A stretch of DNA of 44,725 nt from Bacteroidetes bacterium HGW-Bacteroidetes-7 (GCA_002842465.1 PHDA01000022.1:43885-88609); one strand, 5' to 3'. Shown: positions 17,522 to 27,260, counted from the stretch's first letter. The notes: a model not told the origin generated them from the sequence alone. Numbers and translations are program-made.

Positions 17522-18355
17522 TCATTTTTCAAAAAAAATCACATCCGCAACAACCGGAAGATGATCGGAAGCATCAAATCCCTTAAGGACTCTATGATTT
17601 GTGAACTCCATTTTAAATTTGCTTCTTGAGTGGTTTCTCAGAAACAGGTAATCTATGTGCTTTGTAGGTATTGTGTTAGGGAAAGTAGGATTAAAACCCA
17701 GCTCAGATGGGGTAAATTTTCTGTAAACCAACTTCATCTCTGCGCTTTTTGAGTCGGCATTAAAATCACCACCCAGTATAACCGGAATCTTTTGAGAAAC
17801 AAGGAATTTTCTAATATGCTTTATCTGAAACTTTCTGTAAACCTGATTAAGATCTAGGTGGGTTGTTGCAACCATTATCTTTCCGAATTTCGGGTGCTCT
17901 ATCACTGCGCTACCCATTAGCCGCTGCTCCTCTCCATCCTGTGTAGGCAACCTGTGAAGCAACTCTTCAGATAACGGAAACCTTGAAACAATTGCCCCTC
18001 CGTATTCTCCTCCCGAAAAATCGATGGCCTTATAAAACCTGAAATATCCCAACCCGCTCCTCTTTGCAATCTCCTCCGCCTGATTTCCTTTACCCGAGCG
18101 ACCGGTATTAACATCAACCTCCTGCAGAAAAACAACGTCTGCACCGCTTGCCGCTATGATACGGGCAATTGCATCTATATTAATTACACCCCTCTGCGCC
18201 GGTGGGTTGCAGTGGTGTATGTTGTAGGTCATAACCCTTAGGGTTCCAAAAATCTCCTTTGCATTTGTTTGTGCATAGCAAGTTGCTGTGGGGTAGCCCG
18301 GCACCAGTTGCAGAATGAGGAGGGTAAATAGAAAGAGTGAGAGTTTCTTAGCCAT
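17522..18355 (-). CDS. Secreted endonuclease/exonuclease/phosphatase-family protein
   Basis: 277 residues from the ATG at 18355 (MAKKLSLFLFTLL...); a further start at 18376 would only add seven polar residues before the signal peptide. The signal sequence ends near ATCYAQ. The EEP metal-dependent phosphodiesterase fold is shown by MTYNIHHC, FLQEVDVN (catalytic Glu), GGDFNADS (Asp/Asn) and SDHLPVVADV (terminal Asp-His). Substrates of the family include DNA, phosphoinositides, sphingomyelin and phosphate esters; the substrate here cannot be told. Exported to the periplasm or beyond. It converges with the CobW-type gene 13 bases away and is divergent from the creatininase-like gene. Confidence 0.88.
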   Translation of the reverse strand: MAKKLSLFLFTLLILQLVPGYPTATCYAQTNAKEIFGTLRVMTYNIHHCNPPAQRGVINIDAIARIIAASGADVVFLQEVDVNTGRSGKGNQAEEIAKRSGLGYFRFYKAIDFSGGEYGGAIVSRFPLSEELLHRLPTQDGEEQRLMGSAVIEHPKFGKIMVATTHLDLNQVYRKFQIKHIRKFLVSQKIPVILGGDFNADSKSAEMKLVYRKFTPSELGFNPTFPNTIPTKHIDYLFLRNHSRSKFKMEFTNHRVLKGFDASDHLPVVADVIFFEK

Positions 18356-18492
18356 TTTTTTGTTGTAAAGATACAAAATGGTGATAGCTTTTTGTACATT
18401 TGATCATTAGAGGTGATAAAGAGTAAACAGAATAGCTTAAAATAAATTGCGTAAACTGAATTAAATATATTTAAACACCTAAAATTTAAGTT

Positions 18493-19395
18493 ATGAATAA
18501 ACCGGCAACAATTTTAATAGCATTTGTGATCTCAATATTTTTAATTTCAATCTCATATTCAGCTTCTGCCCAGAAAATTTCAGTTCAGTGGGAGGAGCTA
18601 ACTTCTGAGGATTTTAAAGATGCAGTTGAAAAGTCACAGGGTGTTTGCATTATTCCTATGGGGGTAATAGAGAAACACGGTCAGCAGCTTCCTCTGGGTA
18701 CCGATGTTTATACATCCAGAGAGATAAGCATAAGGGCATCAAAAGAGGAGTATGCAATCGTATTTCCGTTTTATTATACGGGTCAGATTTTTGAGGCAAA
18801 ACAACAACCGGGCACAATAGCTTATAGTAATGAGCTTATATTCAAATTGCTGGATGAGACTTGCAAAGAGATTTCAAGAAACGGTATTAAGAAGATTATA
18901 ATTGTGAACGGACATGGTGGTAACAACAATTTTGTCCGCTATTTCGGGCAAATACAGCTTGAGTCACCCAGAGATTATGCTGTTTACCTATATACTCCCG
19001 AGCCGGATGCTGAGAGTCAAAAGAAAATTGCCGAACTGAGGTCAAGCAAAACAGGAGGACATGCAGATGAGGTTGAGACAAGTGTAATGCTTGCAGTGAG
19101 GCCCGATCTTGTGAAGATTAAGAGAGCAAAAGCCGAATCGGGAGATGATCTCAACAGACTTAATGTAAAGAATGCCTACACCGGTATCTGGTGGTATGGT
19201 AAGTACCCCAATCACTATGCTGGAGAGGCTTCGAAAGCTAAAAAAGAGATTGGAGAGATATCCCTTTCAAACAGTGTCAGACAACTCAAGGAGATGATTA
19301 AGGCAGTTAAGGAGGATACTCAAACCATTAAGCTTCAGAATGAATTTTTCAAAGAGTCTGAGAATCCGCTTAAGACACAGGCTCGATCAAAATAA
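18493..19395 (+). CDS. Exported creatininase-family amidohydrolase
   Basis: 300 residues. Signal peptide (residues 1-27, cleavage after SASAQ), then a creatininase-like binuclear-metal domain: PMGVIEKHGQQLPLGTD with E60, H62 and D71, VNGHGGNN, and GGHADEVETS holding the last metal ligand. Family members cut cyclic or linear amides (creatinine, formamidopyrimidines, mycofactocin peptide). Most are cytosolic, so the signal peptide is notable but seen in Bacteroidetes. No peptide or cofactor operon lies next to it; the substrate is unknown. A short non-coding gap with a hairpin follows. Confidence 0.87.
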   Translation: MNKPATILIAFVISIFLISISYSASAQKISVQWEELTSEDFKDAVEKSQGVCIIPMGVIEKHGQQLPLGTDVYTSREISIRASKEEYAIVFPFYYTGQIFEAKQQPGTIAYSNELIFKLLDETCKEISRNGIKKIIIVNGHGGNNNFVRYFGQIQLESPRDYAVYLYTPEPDAESQKKIAELRSSKTGGHADEVETSVMLAVRPDLVKIKRAKAESGDDLNRLNVKNAYTGIWWYGKYPNHYAGEASKAKKEIGEISLSNSVRQLKEMIKAVKEDTQTIKLQNEFFKESENPLKTQARSK

Positions 19396-19484
19396 ATTGC
19401 TTTTTTGATAATATTGTGATGACCTTTTACGAAATGGGTGTCAACGGGTGTTTACCGTCAGTAACTTTAGTCATTGATTGTTTA

Positions 19485-19602
19485 TTTGGCAAACTCCCTG
19501 GATGACTCTTACATTGTGTTTGCAGGCAGCACATTCTTCTGAACTAAAACCAGGGTTAACGGAGATGATTCGGACACGCACCGGTCATCTCCGTTTCTTA
19601 TT
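19485..19602 (+). ncRNA. Candidate small transcript between creatininase and M64 genes
   Basis: The 321-base gap 19396-19716 holds no plausible gene. It does hold TTTG (19485-19488), a 21-base spacer and TACATTG (19510-19516), close to the TTTG-N19-21-TAnnTTTG Bacteroidetes promoter, and a hairpin with an 11-bp stem (19558-19568 with 19585-19595) then TTTCTTATT. A transcript of about 75-80 bases would result. The -7 match is imperfect and the T-tract weak; it could equally be the terminator of the creatininase-like gene. Confidence 0.25.
19558..19602 (+). terminator. Hairpin with 11-bp stem
   Basis: AACGGAGATGA pairs with TCATCTCCGTT across a 16-base loop, followed by a T-rich tail interrupted by C and A. 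It would stop transcription from the left. Confidence 0.65.
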
Positions 19603-19680
19603 ATTTCTTAAGTTTCAGTAATTCATGCTGTTGCAATAATTTATTGCTTCTTGATGTAACAAATACATCCCATTAATTGT

Positions 19681-19688
19681 TATCTTTG
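19681..19688 (+). promoter_or_regulatory. -7 element (TATCTTTG) of the M64 lipoprotein gene
   Basis: TATCTTTG fits TAnnTTTG and ends 28 bases before the ATG at 19717; a -33 box at normal spacing is not clear. It makes the GCC-preceded start at 19699 less likely than 19717. Confidence 0.45.
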
Positions 19689-19716
19689 ATAAAGGATTTT
19701 GCCTTTTACAGCTATT

Positions 19717-22700
19717 ATGAAAAATCACATTTTATCAAGATACAGACTACTAATCGTAATGGTTGTATTATCAATTATTTCGGTTATATCAGGTTGCAAA
19801 AAAGAGCCGACACTCACACTTACCGCTCAGGGCACCGCTTTTGGAGATTCGGGAGGGCAAACGTCAATTTCAATTATTTCAAATACTGTCTGGACAGTAA
19901 GAGTCTCTGAATCCTGGTGTACGGTTTCGCAACTATCAGGTAAGGGTGATGCAATGGTTAATGTTACAGTGGGGGCCAATAACGGTTACTCCTCAAGAAG
20001 TGTGACAATTACCGTAACGGCAGAAACTCTGGTATCTAGCGTAACTATCACTCAGAGCCAAAAAGATGCATTAATTATTACCAATAAAACCATTAATGTG
20101 CCAAGTGCCGGAGCAACGGCAGAGGTAGAGCTTAAATCGAACATCTCATATGATGTAATCTTACCCTCGGACGCTCCATGGGTTTTACACACCGGAACAA
20201 AGGCTCTCAACACCTATACTCACCTGATTTCCGTAGCTCCCAACCCGGGATACGATGCCAGAACAACAAAAGTTATTTTTAAAGACAAAAATAGCGCGCT
20301 ATCTGATACTTTAACTATCAATCAATTGCAAAAAGATGCAATTTTTATTAATCCTAAAATCGTAAATCTGGAGGATCTTGGCGGTACATTCAATATTGAA
20401 ACCTCTTCAAACATTCAGTTTGATATAATTATTCCTCAAACGGTTACCTGGTTAAGCCATATTGAGAGTAAAGGACTTGTTACAGGCACACATACATTTA
20501 ACGTTAGCGCCAACAGCACTTATGATTCAAGAAGCAGCACCATTATTTTCCGACAAAAGGGGGGAACAATTGCCGATACAGTTACGGTTAATCAAAAGCC
20601 GAAAACCATTATTGAGATTGATAAACCCAACCTATATGTTCAGAAGGTGGGCGGTGTAAAGATTATTAAGGTAACCTCAAATGCAGATTATCAAATTATA
20701 ATGGAGGGTGGTGGCGGCTGGGTGTCTCAAACAACCGGGCAAAACTCTTTTGAATCTGCTGAGTTGCCTGTGAATGAGCACGTATTTACAATTTCGCAAA
20801 ATAATTCCGGAGCTGAGAGGACGGCAAAAATTATTGTAAAATATTCAAATACTGCCGATACCTCAATTATAAGGCAATACATATATCCTGGATATCTTGT
20901 AAGGGCAGAGGCCGGAGAGTCTCTTGATGAGATGATTCCATTGGGCGAGAGGGCTGCAATCAGGGATCTGAAAATTGAGGGTAGCATTACTGTAAATGAC
21001 TTTGGCACATTTAGAGAATATTTGAGGGGAGTTGAGTCTCTTGATATCTCTGCAGGTGTGTTGTTAAATAACGCAATTCCAACAGGTGCCTTCAAAGTTA
21101 CAGGAGCCCCGGGCATAAGTCTGCAAAGCATTATTCTTCCTTCAAGCCTGACTTCTATAGGCGCTGAGGCTTTTTTCGGCTGTACTGCGCTGAATGATAT
21201 AATTTTACCAAATACACTTACTACATTGGGGAGTGCTGCCTTTAAGGGTTGCACCTCGCTACCGGTAATAACAATACCAGCTTCAGTTACTGCTATTGGT
21301 GCAGAGGCCTTTTTTGGCTGCTCATCACTTTTACAGGTTATCTCAAAAATTTCCACTCCTTTTCCATTGTCGGGAGTTTTCACCGGCATAGCTACGGGGG
21401 CAACTCTGATTGTTCCGGTTGGCAGCCTCTCTGCTTATACCTCAACTACAGGGTGGGGATATGATTCCTTTACAACAATTTATGAAGAGGGCTCAACTCC
21501 CGTTGACGTTCTGTCTTTATCAACCTCCTCGTTACTCTCTACGGGCTCAGGGGAGAGCTTTAACCTTACATTGGAGGCAACAGGCAGCTGGAGCATAGAC
21601 TCCAAACCGGCATGGGTTAGTGTTACACCTTCGACCGGAGTAGGAACCAGAAATATTACAGTCACCTTTAACCCATACTCAAGTACACCGGTCACCAGAA
21701 GCGGCTCAATTATTTTCAAACTTAACGGCAAAACTTTAACAGCAAACCTCGGCATAAGCCAGTATAATTTTCCTTATAAAGATGGGGATTATGTTAAGGT
21801 ACAGAGCTCTACAGCGGGTAATGGAATTGACCTTGTATTTTTGGGAGACGGATATACAATTGAGGATATTGGACAGGGCAAATTTATGTCCAATATGAAC
21901 AGTGCGGTGAGCCATTTCTTTGCAATTGAGCCATATAAAACTTACAGAAGCTATTTTGATGTTTATGTTGTATATGCATTTTCACAGGAGAGTGGCATTA
22001 GCGATGCAACCACGACGATTAATACAAAATTCTCTACAAGGTATAACAATCCGGCTCCATCTACCTCAATGTCAACAAATAACACCCTATGCTTTGAGTA
22101 TGCTCTCAAGGCACCTTTAAACTCAACTTTGTCTGAGACTTTGATAACAGTAATTGCCAACAGCACAAGGTATGCAGGAACAGCCTCGCTCTATTCTGAT
22201 GGAAAAGCTATATCAATCGTTCCTGTTTCTAACAGGCTTTACCCATACGATTTTAGAGGAGTTTTGCAGCATGAGTCAGGAGGGCACGGGTTTGGAAAAC
22301 TTGCCGATGAATACACTACAAGTAGTTCATACATACCTCTTTCGGAGCAAAATAGCTTAAGGTGGTGGCATAATGTGGGGCACTTTCGTAATGCAGACCT
22401 CACAAACAACCTCTCGACAATTCTGTGGAGTCATTTCATTGGTGACCCGGCATACTCCTATGTAGGAGCTTACGAAGGGGCATACTATTACTCTTATGGA
22501 GTGTGGAGGCCGGAATCGGGAAGTTTGATGATAAATAATATAGCCTACATTAACGCTCCAAGCAGGGAGATGATTGTTAAAAGAATTAAGCAGCTTGCAG
22601 GTGAACCTTATTCGTTTGCCGACTTTAAGTCGAGGGATGTGAGAGAGGTTGGAGTTTTGACAAAATCGGCCGATATTCCGTTTGACAAGAATATGCTTCT

Positions 22701-22731
22701 TCCTCCGCCAGTGCTCATAAAGGTTGATTAA
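19717..22731 (+). CDS. BACON / leucine-rich-repeat / M64 peptidase lipoprotein
   Basis: 1004 residues from 19717. SPII signal ending SVISGC (C27). Then about four BACON-like beta modules (for example WTVRVSESWCTVSQLSG; later VTWLSH), a BspA-type leucine-rich block at roughly 440-590 (LTSIGAEAFFGCTAL, LTTLGSAAFKGC), another BACON module, and a C-terminal M64-like (IgA-peptidase-like) metalloprotease. The zinc motif reads HESGGHGFGKLADEY, with H852, E853 and H857: one residue longer between the histidines than the standard HExxH. It should be a surface or periplasmic lipoprotein that binds glycans or mucins with its BACON modules and cuts proteins. Substrate is not known. Confidence 0.88.
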   Translation: MKNHILSRYRLLIVMVVLSIISVISGCKKEPTLTLTAQGTAFGDSGGQTSISIISNTVWTVRVSESWCTVSQLSGKGDAMVNVTVGANNGYSSRSVTITVTAETLVSSVTITQSQKDALIITNKTINVPSAGATAEVELKSNISYDVILPSDAPWVLHTGTKALNTYTHLISVAPNPGYDARTTKVIFKDKNSALSDTLTINQLQKDAIFINPKIVNLEDLGGTFNIETSSNIQFDIIIPQTVTWLSHIESKGLVTGTHTFNVSANSTYDSRSSTIIFRQKGGTIADTVTVNQKPKTIIEIDKPNLYVQKVGGVKIIKVTSNADYQIIMEGGGGWVSQTTGQNSFESAELPVNEHVFTISQNNSGAERTAKIIVKYSNTADTSIIRQYIYPGYLVRAEAGESLDEMIPLGERAAIRDLKIEGSITVNDFGTFREYLRGVESLDISAGVLLNNAIPTGAFKVTGAPGISLQSIILPSSLTSIGAEAFFGCTALNDIILPNTLTTLGSAAFKGCTSLPVITIPASVTAIGAEAFFGCSSLLQVISKISTPFPLSGVFTGIATGATLIVPVGSLSAYTSTTGWGYDSFTTIYEEGSTPVDVLSLSTSSLLSTGSGESFNLTLEATGSWSIDSKPAWVSVTPSTGVGTRNITVTFNPYSSTPVTRSGSIIFKLNGKTLTANLGISQYNFPYKDGDYVKVQSSTAGNGIDLVFLGDGYTIEDIGQGKFMSNMNSAVSHFFAIEPYKTYRSYFDVYVVYAFSQESGISDATTTINTKFSTRYNNPAPSTSMSTNNTLCFEYALKAPLNSTLSETLITVIANSTRYAGTASLYSDGKAISIVPVSNRLYPYDFRGVLQHESGGHGFGKLADEYTTSSSYIPLSEQNSLRWWHNVGHFRNADLTNNLSTILWSHFIGDPAYSYVGAYEGAYYYSYGVWRPESGSLMINNIAYINAPSREMIVKRIKQLAGEPYSFADFKSRDVREVGVLTKSADIPFDKNMLLPPPVLIKVD

Positions 22732-22775
22732 GGTAGAGTTGTATTATGACCAAAAAGCTATTATTTTGGGTTCAA

Positions 22776-23843
22776 TTAATTCTTAATTAACACTTTAATA
22801 GCCTCAACATCTAATTCGCCTATATTGCTGGAATTCAGTTCGCTCACCTGTGTTTTTTTTTCTGAATTTGAAAAATTGATGTTTTTTGTCAATAATGGAA
22901 TTCTCAGGTAAATCGAATCGTTTACCAGATCTGATTTTATCATCTCCTGATCACTTGCCATTATTTCGAAAAGTCTCTCGCCCGGTCTGGACCCGGTCAC
23001 TATTATTTGCGAGGTGCTGTCAAACTCACCATTTTTAACGTTTATTCCATAAAGTTCGATAACTGCCCTGGCAAGGTTTCCTATTGAGAGTGCAGGAGAG
23101 TTGCGAATGATTATATCTCCGTTATTACCTTTTTCGAGAGCGAAGAGGGCATACTCGGCTGCCTGACTAAGGGTCATCATAAACCTGGTCATTTTCGGAT
23201 TGGTCACCGTTAGCTTTTTACCCTCTTTGACCTGTTTAATAAACAGCGGAACAACTGTTCCGGATGAACCCATCAGGTTTCCGAACCTTATTATTACAAA
23301 TGAGGTTGCTTGATGGTCAGTTTTGGGGTCTTCAAGTTTATGATTTTCAATTTCAGAAGATTTTGAAAGCACAACCCTCTCCATCATGGCCTTTGTAATT
23401 CCCATGGTGCCGGCAGGGGCAACTGCTTTATCTGTACTAACAACCACAACCTTTTGAACTTTATGATCTACAGCGCTTTCTATGATGTTATTTGTGCCGT
23501 AAACATTAACCGACAGTGCCTCAAGAGGGTGCTGCTCACAGTACAAGACATCTTTCAGGGCTGCAGCATGAAAAATAAAATCACAACCCTTTACCGCCTC
23601 ATTAACAACTGATTTGTCGGTAATATCTCCAGTCAATAATTTTATTTGAGTTTTCGAAAATATTTCTTTAGAATCTTTTTTTTCAAGTAGCTGATCAATA
23701 ACTAATTTAAGACTCTGCTGCTTTTCAATATCGCGGGATAAAATTCTTATCTCCTTGGGATTATGATAAACCAGAAGTTTAGCCAAGGTGCTGCCGAAAG
23801 AGCCTGTCCCACCTGTAATCAGTATTGTTTTATTTTGCAACAT
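22776..23843 (-). CDS. FlaA1/CapD-like UDP-N-acetylhexosamine 4,6-dehydratase
   Basis: 355 residues, soluble SDR of the FlaA1/PseB/CapD group: GGTGSFGS at 11-18, T137-D138-K139, and M147-x3-K151 in place of the usual Tyr-x3-Lys, a substitution typical of this group (for example PglF). It would convert UDP-GlcNAc to a 4-keto-6-deoxy sugar, for a surface glycan. It lacks the membrane domain of WbpM-type enzymes. The C-terminal 60 residues are less conserved and rich in Ser and Asn. The ATG lies 14 bases inside the upstream MFS gene, so the two are coupled, an unusual pairing. Confidence 0.85.
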   Translation of the reverse strand: MLQNKTILITGGTGSFGSTLAKLLVYHNPKEIRILSRDIEKQQSLKLVIDQLLEKKDSKEIFSKTQIKLLTGDITDKSVVNEAVKGCDFIFHAAALKDVLYCEQHPLEALSVNVYGTNNIIESAVDHKVQKVVVVSTDKAVAPAGTMGITKAMMERVVLSKSSEIENHKLEDPKTDHQATSFVIIRFGNLMGSSGTVVPLFIKQVKEGKKLTVTNPKMTRFMMTLSQAAEYALFALEKGNNGDIIIRNSPALSIGNLARAVIELYGINVKNGEFDSTSQIIVTGSRPGERLFEIMASDQEMIKSDLVNDSIYLRIPLLTKNINFSNSEKKTQVSELNSSNIGELDVEAIKVLIKN

Positions 23844-25059
23844 TTTCAGATTTATTCAAATGCATCAGTGAAGGTACGAAAAATGAGATTGCCCCTAAGA
23901 GTGCAATTACGCCACCGGAGATAATAAATGCGTTTGAGATACCAATTGTATCTGCAATGTAGCCGGTTAAAAGCAATCCAACCATTGCCGGCATCATGGT
24001 AAAGGTATCAAATATCGAAAATGCCCTCCCCATAACAGCAGGGTCAATTGATGTTTGCATTACAACTGTGAATGAGCCATGGAAAATGGCTGCTGCAATA
24101 CCACCTATGGTTGTTAAAATTGCGAAAAAGAGGAACCCTTGGGGAGAGAGAAATCCCGAAAAGAAGAATGTAAGCCCCAGGATTATGTACATGGTGTTTA
24201 TCAGGATTATCTTATTGACGTTGAATTTCGGGAGGCTCATGATTCCTCCGCCTGCCAACATTCCCACTCCCCAAACTATCTCAATCAAACTCATCTGGTA
24301 AGTAGTGCCATTAAAATGGTCTAAGGTCATCAGCGGAAATATGGTTGCAACGGGTACGATAAAGAATGTAGCCAAAACAATAAATATGAACAGCCACTTA
24401 AGCCCGGGCATATGTAACAAGGCCTTGAAACCCTCCTTAAACTCTCTGAGCATTGCACCAGCCTCTTCGCTCCCCACTTTCTTTACAGGGTTAGGTATCT
24501 TAACCATTATTAATGAGATCGTTGCGATTATGGCACCCAGAACATCAAACAACAGAGCGTGTGTCATTGAGAGTGAGCTTACAAACAGAGCTGCTATTGC
24601 GGGGCCGGCTATTGTGCTTAAAGAGAAGATTGACTGATTGACGCCTGCTACCCTCATCAGTTGCGATTCGGGGGCTATGAGCGGGGTGGAGGCCTGCATT
24701 GCAGGAACGTGAAATGCGCTACCTATGGAGCGAAGCGCTAAAAGCAGATATATGTATCCGGTTGAAGTTTCGCCCAACCAAAAGAGCAGCGCCATTATTC
24801 CGGAACACATCGCAATAAAAAGGTCTGCAAAAATCATTGTCTTTCTTCTGTCCCATCTGTCCACTAAAACGCCTGTAAATAAGCCCAGTACAAGCTGAGG
24901 CAGAAGAGTGGCTATAGTGGCGAGTGCAAGTACCTCTGCCGACCCTGTTTGGATACTCATCCAGAAGATTACGGCGTAGCCTACGACTGTACTGCTAAGG
25001 GTTGAAAAGAGCTGCCCCGCCCAGATTATTGCAAATGTCTTTTTCCAGTTTGTTGTCAC
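23830..25059 (-). CDS. MFS transporter, macrolide-efflux-like
   Basis: 409 residues with about 12 hydrophobic helices. The loop motif GVLVDRWDRRKTMI is the MFS motif A; the overall pattern (N-terminal WAGQLFSTLSSTVVGYAVIFW) is that of the DHA3 group, which includes MefA-type drug exporters and enterobactin exporter EntS. Inner membrane, proton-driven efflux is expected; the substrate is not known. It overlaps the downstream dehydratase gene by 14 bases. Confidence 0.88.
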   Translation of the reverse strand: MTTNWKKTFAIIWAGQLFSTLSSTVVGYAVIFWMSIQTGSAEVLALATIATLLPQLVLGLFTGVLVDRWDRRKTMIFADLFIAMCSGIMALLFWLGETSTGYIYLLLALRSIGSAFHVPAMQASTPLIAPESQLMRVAGVNQSIFSLSTIAGPAIAALFVSSLSMTHALLFDVLGAIIATISLIMVKIPNPVKKVGSEEAGAMLREFKEGFKALLHMPGLKWLFIFIVLATFFIVPVATIFPLMTLDHFNGTTYQMSLIEIVWGVGMLAGGGIMSLPKFNVNKIILINTMYIILGLTFFFSGFLSPQGFLFFAILTTIGGIAAAIFHGSFTVVMQTSIDPAVMGRAFSIFDTFTMMPAMVGLLLTGYIADTIGISNAFIISGGVIALLGAISFFVPSLMHLNKSENVAK

Positions 25060-25166
25060 ACGAGTTTGGTCTAAATTTCACTATATAACAGCTAATTCGC
25101 AATAAAGGTTTGCGGTTTGCAAAACTAATGTGACTTTTTGTTAATTTGCAATGATGCCTGCACCTT

Positions 25167-25808
25167 TTAGCGGGATTGGCATTTAATAAAGGCCTCCCAC
25201 TGACGCTTTTCAAGGATAGTTCGCAATGTAGTCATCAGCGTTTTAAAGGGGGCAGATAGGTTAGGCACACTTTTCTCTTTAAGTTCTCTTACAGCCTTCT
25301 CGAACTTCGTTTTAAGAGCGATCATCCTCTTCTCCAGTTCTTCTCTGTCGGCTTTTTCATTTTTAGCCTGTTTTAGCAACTCCCTTTTGGCAGCGACAAA
25401 CCTGGCTTCAATTGTTGCAAGTTTTTCTCGCTGGTTTTTCATGAAAACCTGTAGTTGCTCTTCATAAATTGAGAGAGCTTTTCTAACCTCAAGAGCCTGT
25501 TTCTCTGATAATTTTACGGACTTAATACAACTAATAAGAGGATTTGGAGTAACCTTGGTATCAAAGCCGCTTGAACTTGCCAGATATACTTCGGGAAGCC
25601 CACTATTGTTAAGTGAGAACATCTCATCTTCACTACCCGTTGCCACAGGTATGTTAAGATATTGCTGAGCGGCTTGTGCAACCAGCTCATCTACAGTTAT
25701 GTTATTATTGATCTCCCTGCTCTCTTTGTTGCAAGAGATTAGTAAAACACTCGAAATTATTAATAAAGCGAAGAGTGTAATTATTCGGCTATGAGCTAAG
25801 TTTTTCAT
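25167..25808 (-). CDS. Helical lipoprotein of unknown function
   Basis: 213 residues. SPII signal ending LLISC (C26), followed by a polar linker and, from about residue 95, long amphipathic helices rich in Lys and Glu (EARFVAAKRELLKQAKNEKADREELEKRM), likely a coiled coil. The size, LSEKQALEVRK start and WEAF end are loosely like Spy/CpxP-type periplasmic helical proteins, but I see no LTxxQ motif pair and do not assign it. It lies between the MFS gene and manC on the same strand, separated by about 110-130 bases on each side. No enzyme motif is seen. Confidence 0.75.
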   Translation of the reverse strand: MKNLAHSRIITLFALLIISSVLLISCNKESREINNNITVDELVAQAAQQYLNIPVATGSEDEMFSLNNSGLPEVYLASSSGFDTKVTPNPLISCIKSVKLSEKQALEVRKALSIYEEQLQVFMKNQREKLATIEARFVAAKRELLKQAKNEKADREELEKRMIALKTKFEKAVRELKEKSVPNLSAPFKTLMTTLRTILEKRQWEAFIKCQSR

Positions 25809-25935
25809 AATGCTATATTTAAATGAAATTTATCGCTTTTATTGCTGATTAAAGGTAAAAAATATTTTCATTTAGGTCTGTTATTATTACACTATGTTTT
25901 TTGTGTTGTGATTTTGGTACTTCAATTTGCGTTAA

Positions 25936-27090
25936 TTACTTTAACAGTTTTTTAATATTCTGAGCCTCTTTTTTGCTGCAAATAAGTATGTTGTCAGGTG
26001 TATCTACAATTATTGAATCTTCAATTCCCAAAAGTGAAATCTTTTTCCCGGTAGTGCTTATAATAATGTTTCCATGAGAATCTATTTCATTTACTGTTAA
26101 TCCCTTGATTACACTTGAATTCTCGTTTAACCGGAAAAATTCAGGCAGCGCAGTATAGCTTCCAATATCGCTCCAGCCGAAGTCAGATGGGACAACCTTG
26201 ATTTTGGAAAATTTCTCCATAATGCCGTAATCGATTGATATTTTGGTGAATTGAGCAAAAATATCTGTCAGTTTTTGAATACCGCTCTTTTCTGTAATAT
26301 CCTCAATCTGCTCAATCTCTTTGAAAAGCCTGTAATGATCGGGAAGCAGATTTTTAAACGCCTCCATGATTACTGCGATTTTGAAAATGAACATACCGCT
26401 GTTCCACAGATAGTTGCCGGAATTGAGGTATTCTAGCGCCTTTTCATGCGAAGGTTTTTCGCAAAACCTAAGCACTTTCAGCGGCTTTTGTGCTGTGCTT
26501 TCTATAATTACACTATCATAATTTGAGTCATTTTTTATCTTGTCAGATTCAGTTTTAGAATTGTGAGAATTTTTTTCTCCCCCTTCTACCTGCAGATAAC
26601 CGTAGCCGGTTTCCGGTTTTGATGGCTTAATACCCAGTGTTACAATACTATTCTCGTTCTGAGCGCAATGCACAGCGGCCATTACATCTTTTCGAAACGC
26701 CTGCTCATTTTTTATAATGTGGTCAGAGGCAAGCACAATCATGGTGGACCCGGGGAATTGTTTTTCAATTACAACAGCTCCAAATCCAATGGCTGCGGCA
26801 GTATCCCTAAATGCCGGCTCTAAAAGTATATTCTTTTCAGGTAGATCAGGGAGCTCCTCCATTACCGCTTTGGCCTGAATTGAATTTGTCCCTATGAATA
26901 TTCTATCTGCACTTGTAAGCGGTAAAATGCGATCGACGGTCATCCTTATCAAAGACCTATCGCTGTCGATCAGCCTAAGCAACTGCTTTGGTTTTTCACT
27001 GGTTGAGAGCGGCCAAAACCTCTCTCCGGAACCTCCGGCCATAATAAGGACAACCAGGTTTTCCATTGTCGAATTAAAATTCATGCTCAT
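25936..27090 (-). CDS. manC: Mannose-1-phosphate guanylyltransferase
   Basis: Makes GDP-mannose from GTP and mannose-1-phosphate, a precursor of surface glycans and GDP-fucose. Signature MAGGSGERFWPLSTSEKPKQ near the N-terminus, VLASDHII, and the EKP motif (RFCEKPSHEKA) are intact. 384 residues from 27090; an ATG at 27066 (MENLVVLIMAGG) is an equally good start. It is the short type without the C-terminal phosphomannose isomerase domain. A hydrophilic insertion of Asn/Ser/Lys residues lies near 170-195. Divergent from the AraC-type gene. Confidence 0.93.
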   Translation of the reverse strand: MSMNFNSTMENLVVLIMAGGSGERFWPLSTSEKPKQLLRLIDSDRSLIRMTVDRILPLTSADRIFIGTNSIQAKAVMEELPDLPEKNILLEPAFRDTAAAIGFGAVVIEKQFPGSTMIVLASDHIIKNEQAFRKDVMAAVHCAQNENSIVTLGIKPSKPETGYGYLQVEGGEKNSHNSKTESDKIKNDSNYDSVIIESTAQKPLKVLRFCEKPSHEKALEYLNSGNYLWNSGMFIFKIAVIMEAFKNLLPDHYRLFKEIEQIEDITEKSGIQKLTDIFAQFTKISIDYGIMEKFSKIKVVPSDFGWSDIGSYTALPEFFRLNENSSVIKGLTVNEIDSHGNIIISTTGKKISLLGIEDSIIVDTPDNILICSKKEAQNIKKLLK

Positions 27091-27260
27091 CTAGGAAATT
27101 AATCAAAATAACTGTTAAAATTTTGTATAAAGATATTCAATATATGAAGAGATAATTCATTATAAGTTAACAATTGAGTCAAAATATTTTTAATATTGCT
27201 TATTAATTATTAAATTCATAGCGGGATATTATTCAATTTTTTAACTAGTGAGTTTAGCAA

